A DNA stretch of 64,000 nt from Piscicola geometra (taxonomy: Eukaryota; Annelida; Clitellata; Hirudinida; Piscicolidae): assembly GCA_943735955.1 (NCBI GenBank), contig OX030966.1, positions 4,392,976-4,456,975 on the forward strand, read 5' to 3'. Below are positions 46,944-56,812 of this stretch, piece after piece. A program made the position numbers and the translations under genes. The notes beneath the pieces were generated by a model, which saw only the letters and a program-made list of their open reading frames with translations, had not been told where the DNA came from and searched no databases. Each line of letters opens with the position of its first letter. Position 1 is the first letter of the stretch.

Positions 46944-47357
46944 TGTGTGCTGGTTTGAAGGCCAGGGAAGGCGTTTAAGGGTAGGTCTTTCCTATTGTTT
47001 TTTGGATCCCTCGCTTATTTACTATCATTATTAATTTTACCTTTGTTACCGCCAGCAGGTAAACGAAACAAAAAAGCATCAAAATCACGGGTGAAAAAGA
47101 TAAGGGAGGAGGAGGAGGAGGAGGAAGAGGAGGAGGAGGATGATGATGATGATGACTTCGAAAAAGATTACAATAAAGAGAACAAAGAACAAAGACAGAA
47201 CAAAGGAAAACCCAGCAATAGTGCCAATATGAAGAATAAAAGACAAAGAAGTCCCAGTACTTCCGGTGGGGATGGAGGGAAGGGTGGGAGGAGGGTGGAG
47301 AAGAAAAAGAAGGTGCTGAGTTTGAGTGATGATGATGATTTCTCGTTTGAAGAGTGA
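31895..47357 (+). CDS. NCAPD2: Condensin complex subunit 1 (CAP-D2), 34 coding exons
   Basis: HEAT-repeat subunit of condensin I, which binds chromatin and compacts mitotic chromosomes with SMC2/SMC4, CAP-H and CAP-G. Exons: 31895-32015, 32155-32230, 32404-32462, 32722-32879, 33182-33375, 33810-33931, 34060-34183, 34435-34582, 35303-35422, 35954-36028, 36563-36697, 38023-38212, 38716-38846, 38972-39040, 39188-39238, 39432-39571, 39764-39851, 39927-39974, 40176-40258, 41031-41154, 41364-41445, 41601-42015, 42166-42288, 42422-42579, 43228-43354, 43547-43702, 43931-44009, 44274-44372, 44633-44727, 44870-44950, 45358-45462, 45904-45982, 46635-46842, 47059-47357. All phases agree, giving 1453 aa (human about 1400). 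Conserved stretches: [11 protein letters not shown] at the N-terminus, [63 protein letters not shown] in the C-terminal Cnd1 domain. The tail is E/D- and K-rich, ending [12 protein letters not shown], a likely chromatin-binding, phosphorylated region. The least certain junctions are exons 4/5 and 22-24. Confidence 0.95.
33372..33505 (+). repeat. Intron 5 segment, duplicated at 38414-38546
   Basis: Starting in the last bases of NCAPD2 exon 5 (tcaagttagctcctcccatt) and running about 130 bp into intron 5, this sequence recurs in intron 12 with perhaps 85-90% identity. Shared landmarks are aaagttttaatttttag, ccacctacatttct and aacatcatacaaacattt. Confidence 0.85.
34590..35075. repeat. Minisatellite in NCAPD2 intron 8 (ggttggatagaggatg units)
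   Basis: Some 20 copies of a 22-26 bp unit (ggatggttggttggatagag and shorter gagtggttggatagag variants), starting shortly after the donor. The intron ends in C/A-rich sequence. The 188- and 344-residue minus-strand frames through it are P/S/I/H repeats and not genes. Confidence 0.95.
35535..35697 (+). mobile_element. SINE, family 2 (copy 2), inside NCAPD2 intron 9
   Basis: This is the most complete copy: it adds gggtagctgagtcggcaacc (box A-like) at the 5' side, then ggtcctaggttcaagtgc (box B-like) and the 3' end cgggttatacgccactataa, followed by an A/T-rich tail. It is about 90% identical to 7402-7567. Confidence 0.78.
36230..36560. repeat. Minisatellite in NCAPD2 intron 10 (aaccaatcaccactcaccac units)
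   Basis: About a dozen copies of a 25-30 bp C/A-rich unit with ccatcaagc, ccatcgacc and ccatcaatc variants, ending just before exon 11. Confidence 0.92.
36765..37845. repeat. 23-bp minisatellite in NCAPD2 intron 11, about 45 copies
   Basis: The unit contains ggagggagtgagtgaaggat plus 3 bases. Variants have gagggagggagt, gggaatgagt or gggaccgagt. Since 3 x 23 is divisible by three, a 386-residue minus-strand frame stays open by chance; it is only repeats of [10 protein letters not shown]. Confidence 0.96.
38225..38712. repeat. 21-bp tandem array in NCAPD2 intron 12, split by a duplicated segment
   Basis: Units of tcattcatattcatgtatgt type (38225-38413) and a second variant, tcattcatattcatttatac (38547-38712), lie on either side of the 130-bp copy of the intron 5 segment. 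Confidence 0.92.
38414..38546 (+). repeat. Second copy of the intron 5 segment, inserted in a 21-bp array
   Basis: Begins ttcaagttagctcctcccat and ends aacatttaaattttaat. See the partner at 33372-33505. The last exon bases of exon 5 (tcaa) are included, so this is copied genomic DNA and not an excised intron. Confidence 0.85.
39041..39187. repeat. 147-bp NCAPD2 intron 14 made almost entirely of (GTA)n
   Basis: From the donor gttgtggtag onward the intron is GTA/GCA units, ending tatcacaatcatcaccaaag at the acceptor. Confidence 0.93.
40280..41010. repeat. AGT array plus 31-bp C/A-rich minisatellite in NCAPD2 intron 19
   Basis: The intron starts G/T-rich with (AGT)n at 40280-40350. It then carries copies of cccactctcacactacccca followed by caacacccc-type sequence (40560-41010) up to the acceptor. 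Confidence 0.93.
42016..42122. repeat. (GT)n filling NCAPD2 intron 22
   Basis: The donor is the first GT of the array. The intron is only 150 bp and its 3' end is aaacacacacacaaag, directly complementary to the array. Confidence 0.95.
42580..43105. repeat. G/T-rich minisatellites in NCAPD2 intron 24
   Basis: Two unit types: ggggtggagtggagtggggg with atatttatgtgtgtgtgt (42640-42870), and gtgggtgtggggctgtatgt (42870-43050). Confidence 0.92.
44950..45235. repeat. (CCAT)n/(CTAT)n array in NCAPD2 intron 30
   Basis: Catccatccatctatt-type tetranucleotide units, followed by catcatcac-type units up to about 45350. Confidence 0.92.
45470..45630. repeat. (GT)n with poly-G tracts in NCAPD2 intron 31
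   Basis: Begins at the donor. The same intron ends in C/A-rich acaacaacaacaacag. Confidence 0.92.
46108..46372 (-). mobile_element. tRNA-derived SINE, family 1, long subtype (copy C), in NCAPD2 intron 32
   Basis: On the plus strand it starts with a long T-run (poly-A tail of the inserted copy), then tggtctatactattcacagc, and ends with the tRNA-like head (ggattcgaactggcaacc, then ccaactaagccatccccgct). Possible imperfect target duplication: actgttgccattt before and gctgttgtcattt after. Very similar to copy D about 2 kb downstream. Confidence 0.88.
46843..46950. repeat. (GT)n at the start of NCAPD2 intron 33
   Basis: A dinucleotide array from the donor gtgtgtatg onward. Confidence 0.95.
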
Positions 47358-48230
47358 GCATGATGATGATGATGATTGGTGTTGATGGTATGATGATGAT
47401 GGAAGTTGAATAGATTTTTATTTATGCATGAAGATTGATAAATAAGTTTTTCTGGGTTCAAATACTGAAGCGATCTTGATTGTTTTCATTTGATTAAATT
47501 CTTCATTTTGGTAAGAATAACACATGCACCAAAACTGACTCAGAACTCTCGGCTGACCGATAGACGATGTCCTATTGTTTCATAATTATAATCGTTGTTA
47601 CTTTGCAAGTTTTTAGTCAATTAGTTGGTCTATTCTTCTAGTTTTTTATGTTTAAAACGCCATAGTTAAGACGTGGGATACGACCCGGTGATCGTGATTT
47701 CAATTCCTGCCTTCGCCTAGTTGCTAGTGGGGAGAAAACTGCAACTGCTTCTATACTATACGAAAGGCACAAGAAATAATTAATTAAAGTATACATCAAT
47801 GCTAAACCAATGATTCATTACAATAGAAGCAATAGATTTTAATTGTTTGTCGCTTCCTCCAGTGACACTCACTACATTGTAGTGTGCCATCATGGACAAA
47901 CTCCCTCCAAGTCATCCTGTTCTGAGCCGCCTGGGACAGCGTCGATGCTCATGTTGAAGGACTTCCGGTCAGTCTCTAGGGTGGATAGACGTGTCAGTTC
48001 GGGACGACCTCCAGCTCTTGGGTAGATCGGGAAAAGCTCGTCTTCAGTATCGGACCCATCTAGAAGGAGAAAAACATGAGCAAACAGCTCAAGTCTTCTC
48101 TCCTTTATCCTTCTGAAGTTTGTTTCGTTCTTCTAAGGATCTGTAAGAGATCTAAGAATCAAATCTTATTAAAAACTATGAAAATATAATATTTTGTAAA
48201 ATGAAATTAATGTTTCTTGGGATGTAGTGG
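47358..48230. other. 3' flank of NCAPD2; possible further SINE-like repeat
   Basis: At 47655-47700 tagttaagacgtgg and tgatttcaattcc resemble tRNA A and B boxes with roughly tRNA spacing and may mark another SINE head. 47830-48065 is GC-richer with short open frames on both strands but no domain I recognise. No gene is supported. Confidence 0.45.
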
Positions 48231-48478
48231 TATTTTTTTTTGGTCTATACTATTCACAGCCTGACAGACGCATGCCATGTTACAATGGTTCTGAGAACCA
48301 TGGTTCTTATGCGCCAAGGCGCCACTACACACGACGTACACATCTTTCAATGCATACGTCGCAAACCCCGCATCATATACACTAGGTAGATGATAGTTCA
48401 CGGTTGCTTCCAAGGATTCGAACTGGCAACCTTTAAGTTGCAAGTCCGACGTCTACCAACTAAGCCATCCCCGCTACC
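48231..48478 (-). mobile_element. tRNA-derived SINE, family 1, long subtype (copy D)
   Basis: Plus-strand order as in copy C: T-run, ggtctatactattcacagcc, body with cactaggtagatgatagttc, then ggattcgaactggcaacctt and ctaccaactaagccatcccc. It differs from copy C at only a few positions, suggesting fairly recent activity. Confidence 0.88.
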
Positions 48479-48483
48479 CAAGG

Positions 48484-48620
48484 TATAGGATCTGATGCGA
48501 TCTAAAAGTGATCAGGTGTGGGATGGGTGCTGCAGAGGGCACCAAGGATGGACGCCAGTGAGTGTCCCCATCATTCGGAAGGATCCAGCAGCTTATGCAA
48601 GAGCCATCGCCAACAACTAC
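48484..48620 (+). repeat. Dispersed repeat (tataggatctg...gatccagcagc), copy 1
   Basis: Shares about 120 bp with 52053-52175, including ggtgctgcagagg, caccaagga, gagtgtcccca and aaggatccagcag. It adjoins SINE copy D. Its nature (fourth SINE or retroelement 3' end) is unknown. Confidence 0.7.
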
Positions 48621-48767
48621 AGTGATAAACAGTTAGTACAGATGGTAATTTGTAAATGGAAATCCGTGAAGTTTCATGTGTTTTCGATATATTATATGAA
48701 TTGGAAGAAGTAATTTAATCAAGTATTTAAACTATTACATGTTAAAGTTTTATTACTATAAATAATG

Positions 48768-48831
48768 CTTCAAACTGAGCGCTTTTGTTCACTTAGAAAT
48801 GGCGCTATACAAATCATTAGTGATTGATTGT
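48768..48831 (+). repeat. Possible retroposon 3' tail (ggcgctatacaaat)
   Basis: The segment gagcgctttt ... ggcgctatacaaat, followed by gattgattg, resembles the tails at 49910-49958 and 58086-58140. Confidence 0.5.
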
Positions 48832-49347
48832 AAAATAGTAAAATCTTTGAAGATTTTTAATTTTAGAACACCATCATTTTAAAGAATATTTTTTTGCCAT
48901 TATTAATATTTTGTTGAAATATCTTTTTTGAAACATTTGAACAAATAATTATTTTAAAACGTTTAAAGATTTAGCAGTTTTACGATACTTAAAAATTAAC
49001 CATAAAAATGTATTGATTTAATAAATATCAAATATAAATAAAATAGCAAAAAAAGTTTTATTTAATGTCCATTAATAAATTTTTTATAACTAAACATTGA
49101 AATGATGACTAATAAAAAGGATTTGTCAAACAAATAGAAAAAATATTTAGACACGTTCAGAGGATAAAAATGATGTTTATTTGATAATCAATAGAAAAAC
49201 GTAGTTACAGAAGGTATTCAAGTAAATATAAAATCAAATAAATTTAAAATTGTGTGGAATGTGTGTGTGTTTTTACTATATTTCTATAAATAAATATGAA
49301 TATACAGTCTTACACGTACACACATTCACTCGCACACACAATTAGTC

Positions 49348-49356
49348 TATATAAAG
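49348..49356 (+). promoter_or_regulatory. TATA box of the C-type lectin gene
   Basis: tatataaag lies about 142 bp upstream of the lectin ATG, a reasonable distance for a short 5' UTR. Confidence 0.55.
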
Positions 49357-49497
49357 AGGTGAGTTTCATAGATTATCAGAATTCACATTTTACTTGAATG
49401 AGCTTTAGTTTGTAGCATTATTTAATTCATTTAAAGAAATTTAAGATATTTAAAGAATAATAAAAATATTAAAATAACTTGAAATTCCACTGCAGTC

Positions 49498-50304
49498 ATG
49501 ATCCGCTTCAAGTTGATCTCTTGTCTCGCTTGTGTCTTGCTGGTGTCTCTGCTGACAAACGCAGGTAACTACTTGATTTGTCATTTTCGTAATTATTGAG
49601 ACTTTACTTTTAATCTTTTATTTATTCTTTAATGAGATTTAAACATCGAGAATTTATTTGACAGCTTGTCCGAAAGACTTCCACGAGGTTAGTGGAAAGT
49701 GCTACCATGTGCTACCAACGAGAACTCATATAAAGAACCAGCAACAAAATTGTAGGGGTAAAGGTGGATATTTGGCACAAGTGCACAGTCAAGCTGACCT
49801 AGATGCCTTGAAGGAATTGGGAAGATTGAAAAAACCTCCTTTTAAGTCGTGGACTTACGCGCTTCAGTTTGACGGTTGGAGCATTCGTTATTAAATCAAT
49901 TAAATCAAACATGAATTTGAGGAAAAAGCGCTATAGAAATGTATTTGATTGATTGATTAAGCAAGACAAATATAGGTTAAAACTGTTCAACTTTGATAAT
50001 ATCTTTCCCATCAACATTTTCAGGCTCATGTGATACTTTTTGGTTGGGTGGTATAAAATGCAAGAACAAATGGATTTGGACTAAACAAGACATACCTTTT
50101 GGTGCTGAACGAGGATTTCCCAATACCCCAAAATACTATCAAGATCAGTGCTGGCTTAGCGGAACTGCAGTGACTTTTACAAATTGGGGCAAGGGTGAAC
50201 CAGGTACTCGGGAAACTGGCATAGAAATGAGAAGTAACTACGAATGGAACGACAGAGATTGTACAGATAACACTTGCGCCATATGCCAAGCCGATCCAAC
50301 TTAA
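49498..50304 (+). CDS. Secreted C-type lectin, single CTLD, three exons
   Basis: Exons 49498-49564, 49665-49874 and 50024-50304 join in phase to 185 aa. Residues 1-22 (MIRFKLISCLACVLLVSLLT) form a signal peptide ending near the first splice site. The rest is one C-type lectin domain of the long form: CPKDFHEVSGKCYHV at its start, NCRGKGGYLAQVHSQADLDAL in the first helix region, FWLGGIKCKNKWIW in the core, and EWNDRDC...CAICQ at the end. The WND calcium-site motif is present. The preceding loop reads E-P-G-T where mannose- or galactose-binding lectins have EPN or QPD, so sugar specificity is uncertain. A TATA box lies upstream and AATAAA at 50428. Likely a secreted recognition or immune protein. 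Confidence 0.9.
49910..49958 (+). repeat. Retroposon tail in lectin intron 2 (aaagcgctatagaaat)
   Basis: tgaatttgaggaaaaagcgc, then tatagaaatgtatttgattg, nearly identical to the reverse complement of 58086-58140, followed by (gatt)n. Confidence 0.7.
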
Positions 50305-53300
50305 TAATGAGTCAATAATTGAAACCAATTAACTAACTAATAATTTATTTTAACTATTTGATACATGTTTAATTCATGAACTCAACTCAAATTAAAAGTA
50401 TATATCCAAATAAATTAGAAATTTATTAATAAAACTTTAAACCGCATTTTTTATTTCTATATGTTCGAAAAATAAAGACATGAGAACGAATTGTACAGAA
50501 GCTTAATCTGTGAGAGAACAAAACTTAAGATATGAAGTGCCGTGGGTTTAGTTGTGCCGTGGTGTAGTTCAGTGTAGTTGAAAATCTGCACAGGGATGCT
50601 ATGAAATAGGTGCGTGAAGAAGTGAGGTGTAGTGTTTTGAGTGTGATATCGATTTGTTGGACTCCCTGTAGAAATTGTTTTTGGGAGCTGGTTGCTGTGG
50701 TGTTGTACTATAAAGTTGATGAGTGGTATGGTGTGGTGTAATTTGATGGAATAGAATTAAATGTTTAAAAAACAAAAACAACGAATTTTTTGTCTCCTAT
50801 AAATTTACATTTTATTTCCTAATTTTAGCATTATATGAAGATTCGGGATAAATTGAAAAAAATCTATATAGATAATATTAGCATTGATTATTATCGATTT
50901 TTGACGAAACTCTAAAAATGTTTTTAGTTATTTTTTTATAAAATGCCGTTATATATAAATAAAACTAATTTTTTTCCATCTTTACTTTCAAAATAATTGT
51001 AATGAGATGGATTTATAGATATTTCAATTGTAAAATGGTAAATATTTTCGACCCTACTTTTCGTTTCTTGAAATTTCTTTGGCATTGAAAAACAGGTACG
51101 TCTTATAAATGGTGTTTTGCGGTAAATCCAAAAGGTTTTTTGTCCTTTTATTCAATTTTCTTACAATTTTACCATACTTTCAATTTTTTCTCAACTAATT
51201 TTTTTTGCCGTACTATTATGTATAATTAAGAAAAATTATAAAAGAAATTGTGCATATTTATTATTTATTATTATATTCTTTGTTAATCATAGCCTGGCAG
51301 ACGCAGGCTATCTTACAAAATACTAAAGAAAAATAAAAGTAAATGGTTGATAATATAATGGAGTTAATATTATGAAAAAGATGAATAAGGAATAATATGA
51401 AACACGTGGTTGTTACATTATTAAGAAAATATACTAGAAAATAATATTTAAAAGATGAATATTCGTATAAATATAAATAAAATTAATGAAATAATTGAAA
51501 ATATTGGAGAAATCCGAGTAATACAAACATGACACACATGGTTTTATTTTATTCATAAAATATTATGTAAAATAATATGATGTTTTAATGAACAGAGTAG
51601 AAGATTTATATCTATACCATGATTCTAAAAATTGAATTAAAATGAAATTCTTTTACACTCAATCGTTATGGGCAAACATAAAACTTTAAAAATCGATTCA
51701 TTTCATATTTTACAAACATGTTGCAGTCATTCCATACAAGGATGCTGAAGATTCGTGAATTTATACGGGAAAATAATAAAATTCATAATTCAAAAACTTA
51801 TCAATATATTTTATAATTCATAATTGATGAATAAGATCGTCTAAAAATAAATAACTACATTTTATAAATTTAAATGATGAAAATGGTTTTTTAAAAAGTA
51901 AAAATATAAATTATTTGACAAAGCCATATGCAAACATTATATGGATGTTGCAATGCTGGCACGTTTATTGAATGGTTTTAAACATTGAAAAAGTAGAATA
52001 TTTAATACAATCGAATTAATGCTTCATGGGAGGTGGTGGTAGAGTGTGGTGGTATAGGATCTGTAGCGATCTAAAAGGGATCAGGTGTGGTGTGGGTGCT
52101 GCAGAGGTCACCAAGGAGTGTCCCCACCATTGGGAAGGATCCAGCAGCCCATGCAAGAAGTCATCGCTAACATTTAATATATATAATAAATAAAATTGGA
52201 GAATTACTTTAATGAAGTATTTATAACAGATAAAAATAATAATACATTAAGAATGACATTAATGTAAAATATCGATATCTTTGGACATTTGTAACTTTAG
52301 GACACAATCATTTTTCGAAAAAAAAATTTTTAGATTTTATTTCTGAAATAATGTTTTGGCGTCCATTAATAATTTGACGAAATATATATAGCAACCCCAA
52401 ATGACCGGGAAAAATAACGTTTTATAGTAAATTTAAACTCACATTTTCATTTCCATATATTTGAAAACGATGTCGCGAGATTGAAAGAAAGCGGAAGATT
52501 AACAAAACTTACCTTATCTGTGTTGAATGCCTTGAAGATTCGAAAGCTCCAATAGTTGCACCACCACCATCACTCGGTCGAAGCCTGTGGTGGTCGACAA
52601 AATCTGCCTTGAAACAGCGAGTTCATCCCCTTATTAACCGTTGTTTTGTTTCTTCAGTGGACACGTGAAATATATATGCATATGCATTAATTTCTCCCAA
52701 AAAAAATCTATTTATTAATTTCTCAAGATGAGTAGAGAAAAATCAAATTGTACTGCAAACAAGGTGCAGACCGTAGAGAATTTACTTCGGGACCCAAAGG
52801 TCTTGTGTTCAACGGGTGTTCACCTAGCTGGCTGGTTCACTAGCATAGTGTGAGGCGGTGAGTGGTCAACGTTGGATTATATAGGTCATTTCAGATAGGA
52901 TTTGTATTTAAATCGATGGGAAATTTGATGCTTTTGATGATGCCTTAAGCGATCTTGTTTCTCTGGTGAACTGTTACATCATTAGAATCTCCTTTCACGA
53001 AACGAAAGCTTTGGGCTCCCAAATCTTAGAAATTACCACGAAACTGTATTAAAATTCGATTAATAAATAGCGATTAATTTTTAAAAAGTAAAAATTTACA
53101 AGCAAGCGAACCAAGAGTATTTGTATTGCATGCATGGAAACAATAGAATCAGTTTTGCAGTCTCAAACACCTCACCTCCGTCGTTACAGCTCATTAACAA
53201 GTATTCCCACTGTAAAAACTTAAAGGTATTTAGTAAAAAATAATATTGTTACCGGATTATTAGTTCTATTATTATTATTATTACTATAATAATAATTATT

Positions 53301-53379
53301 ATATTTCATTATTTTTAATGATGTGGTGGTTAGGAGAATCATCATAAAGTAAGTTAGAAACACTGAATGTCTTTATGGT
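50305..53379. other. Intergenic DNA with repeat fragments
   Basis: No gene is seen. 51287-51317 (agcctggcagacgcaggcta) is a decayed piece of the SINE family 1 3' tail. 52053-52175 is the second copy of the dispersed repeat described at 48484. 52490-52870 is less AT-rich, with no ORF of interest. Confidence 0.55.
52053..52175 (+). repeat. Dispersed repeat (tataggatctg...gatccagcagc), copy 2
   Basis: Partner of 48484-48620, about 85% identical by eye, with a short deletion after caccaagga. Confidence 0.7.
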
Positions 53380-53612
53380 GGTAGTGATGATGATTATGGT
53401 GTTGATAATGACGATGATGATAATGCTGCTGATGATAATGATGATAATAATACTGATGATGATGATGATGATAGTGATGATGACGACGCTTGAGCGAAGT
53501 CATAGATGCATAGAAAGTTAAGCAATCATATGAAGATGTAAGCATAAACTCGACACAAAACGTGCTTTGTGAGTGATGATGATGATGATGCTGATGAGAT
53601 GATGATGATGAT
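53380..53612. repeat. Impure GAT trinucleotide array
   Basis: gatgat/gataat units in two blocks (53380-53490 and 53575-53612). Confidence 0.85.
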
Positions 53613-53817
53613 TATAAAAGCGTTGATAATGTTAAAAAGAGAAGAATGATAATTTCATCTTAAATAAGTAGGCGTCAAATCAGTGAGAGATGTCTTTAGA
53701 AATGTATATATATGTGAACACTGAGTTGTATTCAGTGTCGATAGTGAACCATCATGGTGTATGGTGAGATATGATTGCCATACCTCAGAATCTTTGTCAA
53801 GTAACCATTCATCCCAT

Positions 53818-54130
53818 CCAATCATCCCTCCCTGCCAAACAAACAACCAACCAACCCTCTCTGCCAAACAAACAAACAACCATCCATCTCTGCCAACCAA
53901 ACAAACAACCATCCATCCCTGCCAACCAACCATCCATCCCTGCCAACCAAACAACCAACCCTCCCTGCCAACCAAACAACCAACCCTCCCTGCCAACCAA
54001 ACAACCATCCCTGCCAACCAAACAAACATCCATCCCTGCCAACCAACCAACCCTCCCTGCCAACCAACCAACCATCCCTGCCAACCAGACAAACATCCAT
54101 CCCTGCCAACCAAACAAACATCCATCCCAC
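53818..54130. repeat. Minisatellite (ccctgccaaccaaacaacca units)
   Basis: About 13 copies of a 20-30 bp C/A-rich unit just downstream of the RNF13-like gene. The W/G/V-rich minus frames are artefacts. Confidence 0.93.
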
Positions 54131-54199
54131 TCAATCAGTTGTTAACCAACCGGGGCAAGCAATCTTCTCCAACCTAAGAACCTTCAAAGGGAACATCAC

Positions 54200-56634
54200 T
54201 CAAACAACCAGGTCACCACCATCATCATCACCACTTTCATCATCATCATAACCACCATTAACCCTATCACAGCCAACATCATCATCATCAAAACCTCTTC
54301 CTTGCACCACCTTCACCTCCGACCCCTCATTGACCTTCTTCATCCGACCCATTTCCGATGATTTTCCAACTTTGTCCGAACCGTAACTGCCTTGTCCGTC
54401 AGTCACAGAGCCTTGGTTGGATGTTGTTGGATATTAAATTGGAGAAAAGATGAAAACGAGTACGAATTGAATACTAGGGCACACGCTTACAATAAACTAA
54501 ATATTTTATATTAACAATTTAAAGATTATCTTTTGAATCTGTTATATATAAAGTGGAAATTTTTTGAGAAAAAAACTTTAAGCCCTACCACCACCCTGCC
54601 ACCACTACCGATCTTTTCCAACTACCCCCCCCCCCCAACACTCACCTATATAGAACTTGATGCTTGCATCTGGGTCCTCTTGGCTGTTGACACTACGCGG
54701 TTGCAGGTTCGCGTGCATGAGAGCAAATTGTTGACCGTGTTGTTGTTGTTGTTGTTGTAGCGGTGGTTGTTGTTGTTGGTTGCTGGTCTGTAATGGACGA
54801 CTTAAAGCCTTGAGCAGTTTTTTCTGGTGAAACTGTTTCTTCTTCGCTTGCTGTTGTTCTTGATGCTGTTTTTCTTGCTTTTGATTCTTGTCTTTTTGTA
54901 GGTTATCTTCGTTACGTTTATGGATCTTTGGTTGTTGTTGCAGTTGTTGTTGTTGCTGTGGTTGTTGTTGGAGACCAGAAGTGGTTGCCATGGGAACGTG
55001 GGCAAAAGCATTGAGAGCCCCGTAGGATGACCTTTGTGGGTTGACCACAGCCACTGTGTTGATGAGGCCTGTGGGGTGGTCGGTGACGCCACTATTTGAA
55101 ATGGACTCTTTTTAATTAAGATTATTAATGGACAATTAATTAATAATGACGTCACTAATTAAATTAGGATGTCAATATCGCTAACTAAAGTATAGGCGGA
55201 TTTTTCTAATTAATGACTTACTCACCTGGAAAGTCATAATCATCATCATCATCATCATCAGCAGCAGCGTTGCCCCTCAAAAGAGCGGTTCTTTCATCGT
55301 CATCATTATCAGCAACACCAACCAGTCTCTCTGCATCGTCCTCATCACCATCATTACACCACTGGGTAGCTGTGTGCGGAAATAACGTGTGCTTAAGACT
55401 GTGTGCCATCATCAACACAACCACAATCATCATTATCTTCATAATCACTAGCATCATCCTTATCATCATCACCACTAAAATCATCACCACCATTACCACC
55501 ACCACCTCCACACTACCACCACCACCACCACCACACCACCATCATCACCACCACCAAACCATCACCACACCACCACCACCACCACACCATAATAATCACC
55601 ACCACACCACCATCACCACCAAACCACCACCACACCACCACCATCACCAAACCCCCATCATAATCACCACCACCACCACCACATCACCACCACCACCACC
55701 ACCACACCATCATCATCATCACCACCTCCTCTCTTCCTGCCCTTCTTCAGATCAGCCTTCCTCTTGCAGAGGGGACACTCCTGCAGCTTTTTTATCAGCC
55801 ACGGGTCGACGCACTTGCTGTGAAACGCTGCGGTGGGTGAGTGGGTGGTGTTGCGTTGTTGTTGATGATGATGATGATGATCATTATCATCTTCATAACC
55901 ACTAGCATCATCCTTATCCTCACAATCAACACCACAACCACCATCATTTCCACTAAAATCACCACCACCATCATTTTTTTCATAATAATCTTCATCATAA
56001 CCATCAACATGACCATCATCATCATTATCAACATGACCACCATCATCATCATCATCAGCAGAATGCTATAGTGGGTTCATACATGTTTATCAATCTCATC
56101 CTCATCATCATCGTTATCAACCACATCATCATCATCAGCATCAACCACATCATCATCATCATCATCAAGCACATCATCATCAGCACCATGTCCACATCAT
56201 CATCATCATCATCGTTATCAACAACCACATCATCATCATCAGCACCATGTCCACATCATCATCATCATCATCAGCACCATGTCAACATCATCATCATCAT
56301 CAGCACCATCATCCATCATCCTCAGCATCAACCACATCATCATCAGCACCATGTCCACAAGAGAGCACACGCAGCTTTTCTCCTTCCAGATACTCATCCA
56401 GGCAGATGACACAGCACTCGTAGTCGTCGCCTGTGGTGGTGATGATGATGGTGATGATGATGGTGTTGATGATGATGATGATGATGGTGTCGATGATGAT
56501 GATGATGATGATGATGGTGTTGATGATGATGGTGTTGATGATGATGGTGTTGATGATGATGGTGTCGATGATGATGGTGTTGATGATGATGGTGTTGATG
56601 ATGATGGTGGTGGTGTTGATGATAAGGATGGTGT

Positions 56635-56665
<31 letters not shown>

Positions 56666-56713
56666 GGTGGTAGTAGAAAAGAAGCGTAGTGCAGGCTGAG
56701 AGATACACACACA

Positions 56714-56812
<99 letters not shown>

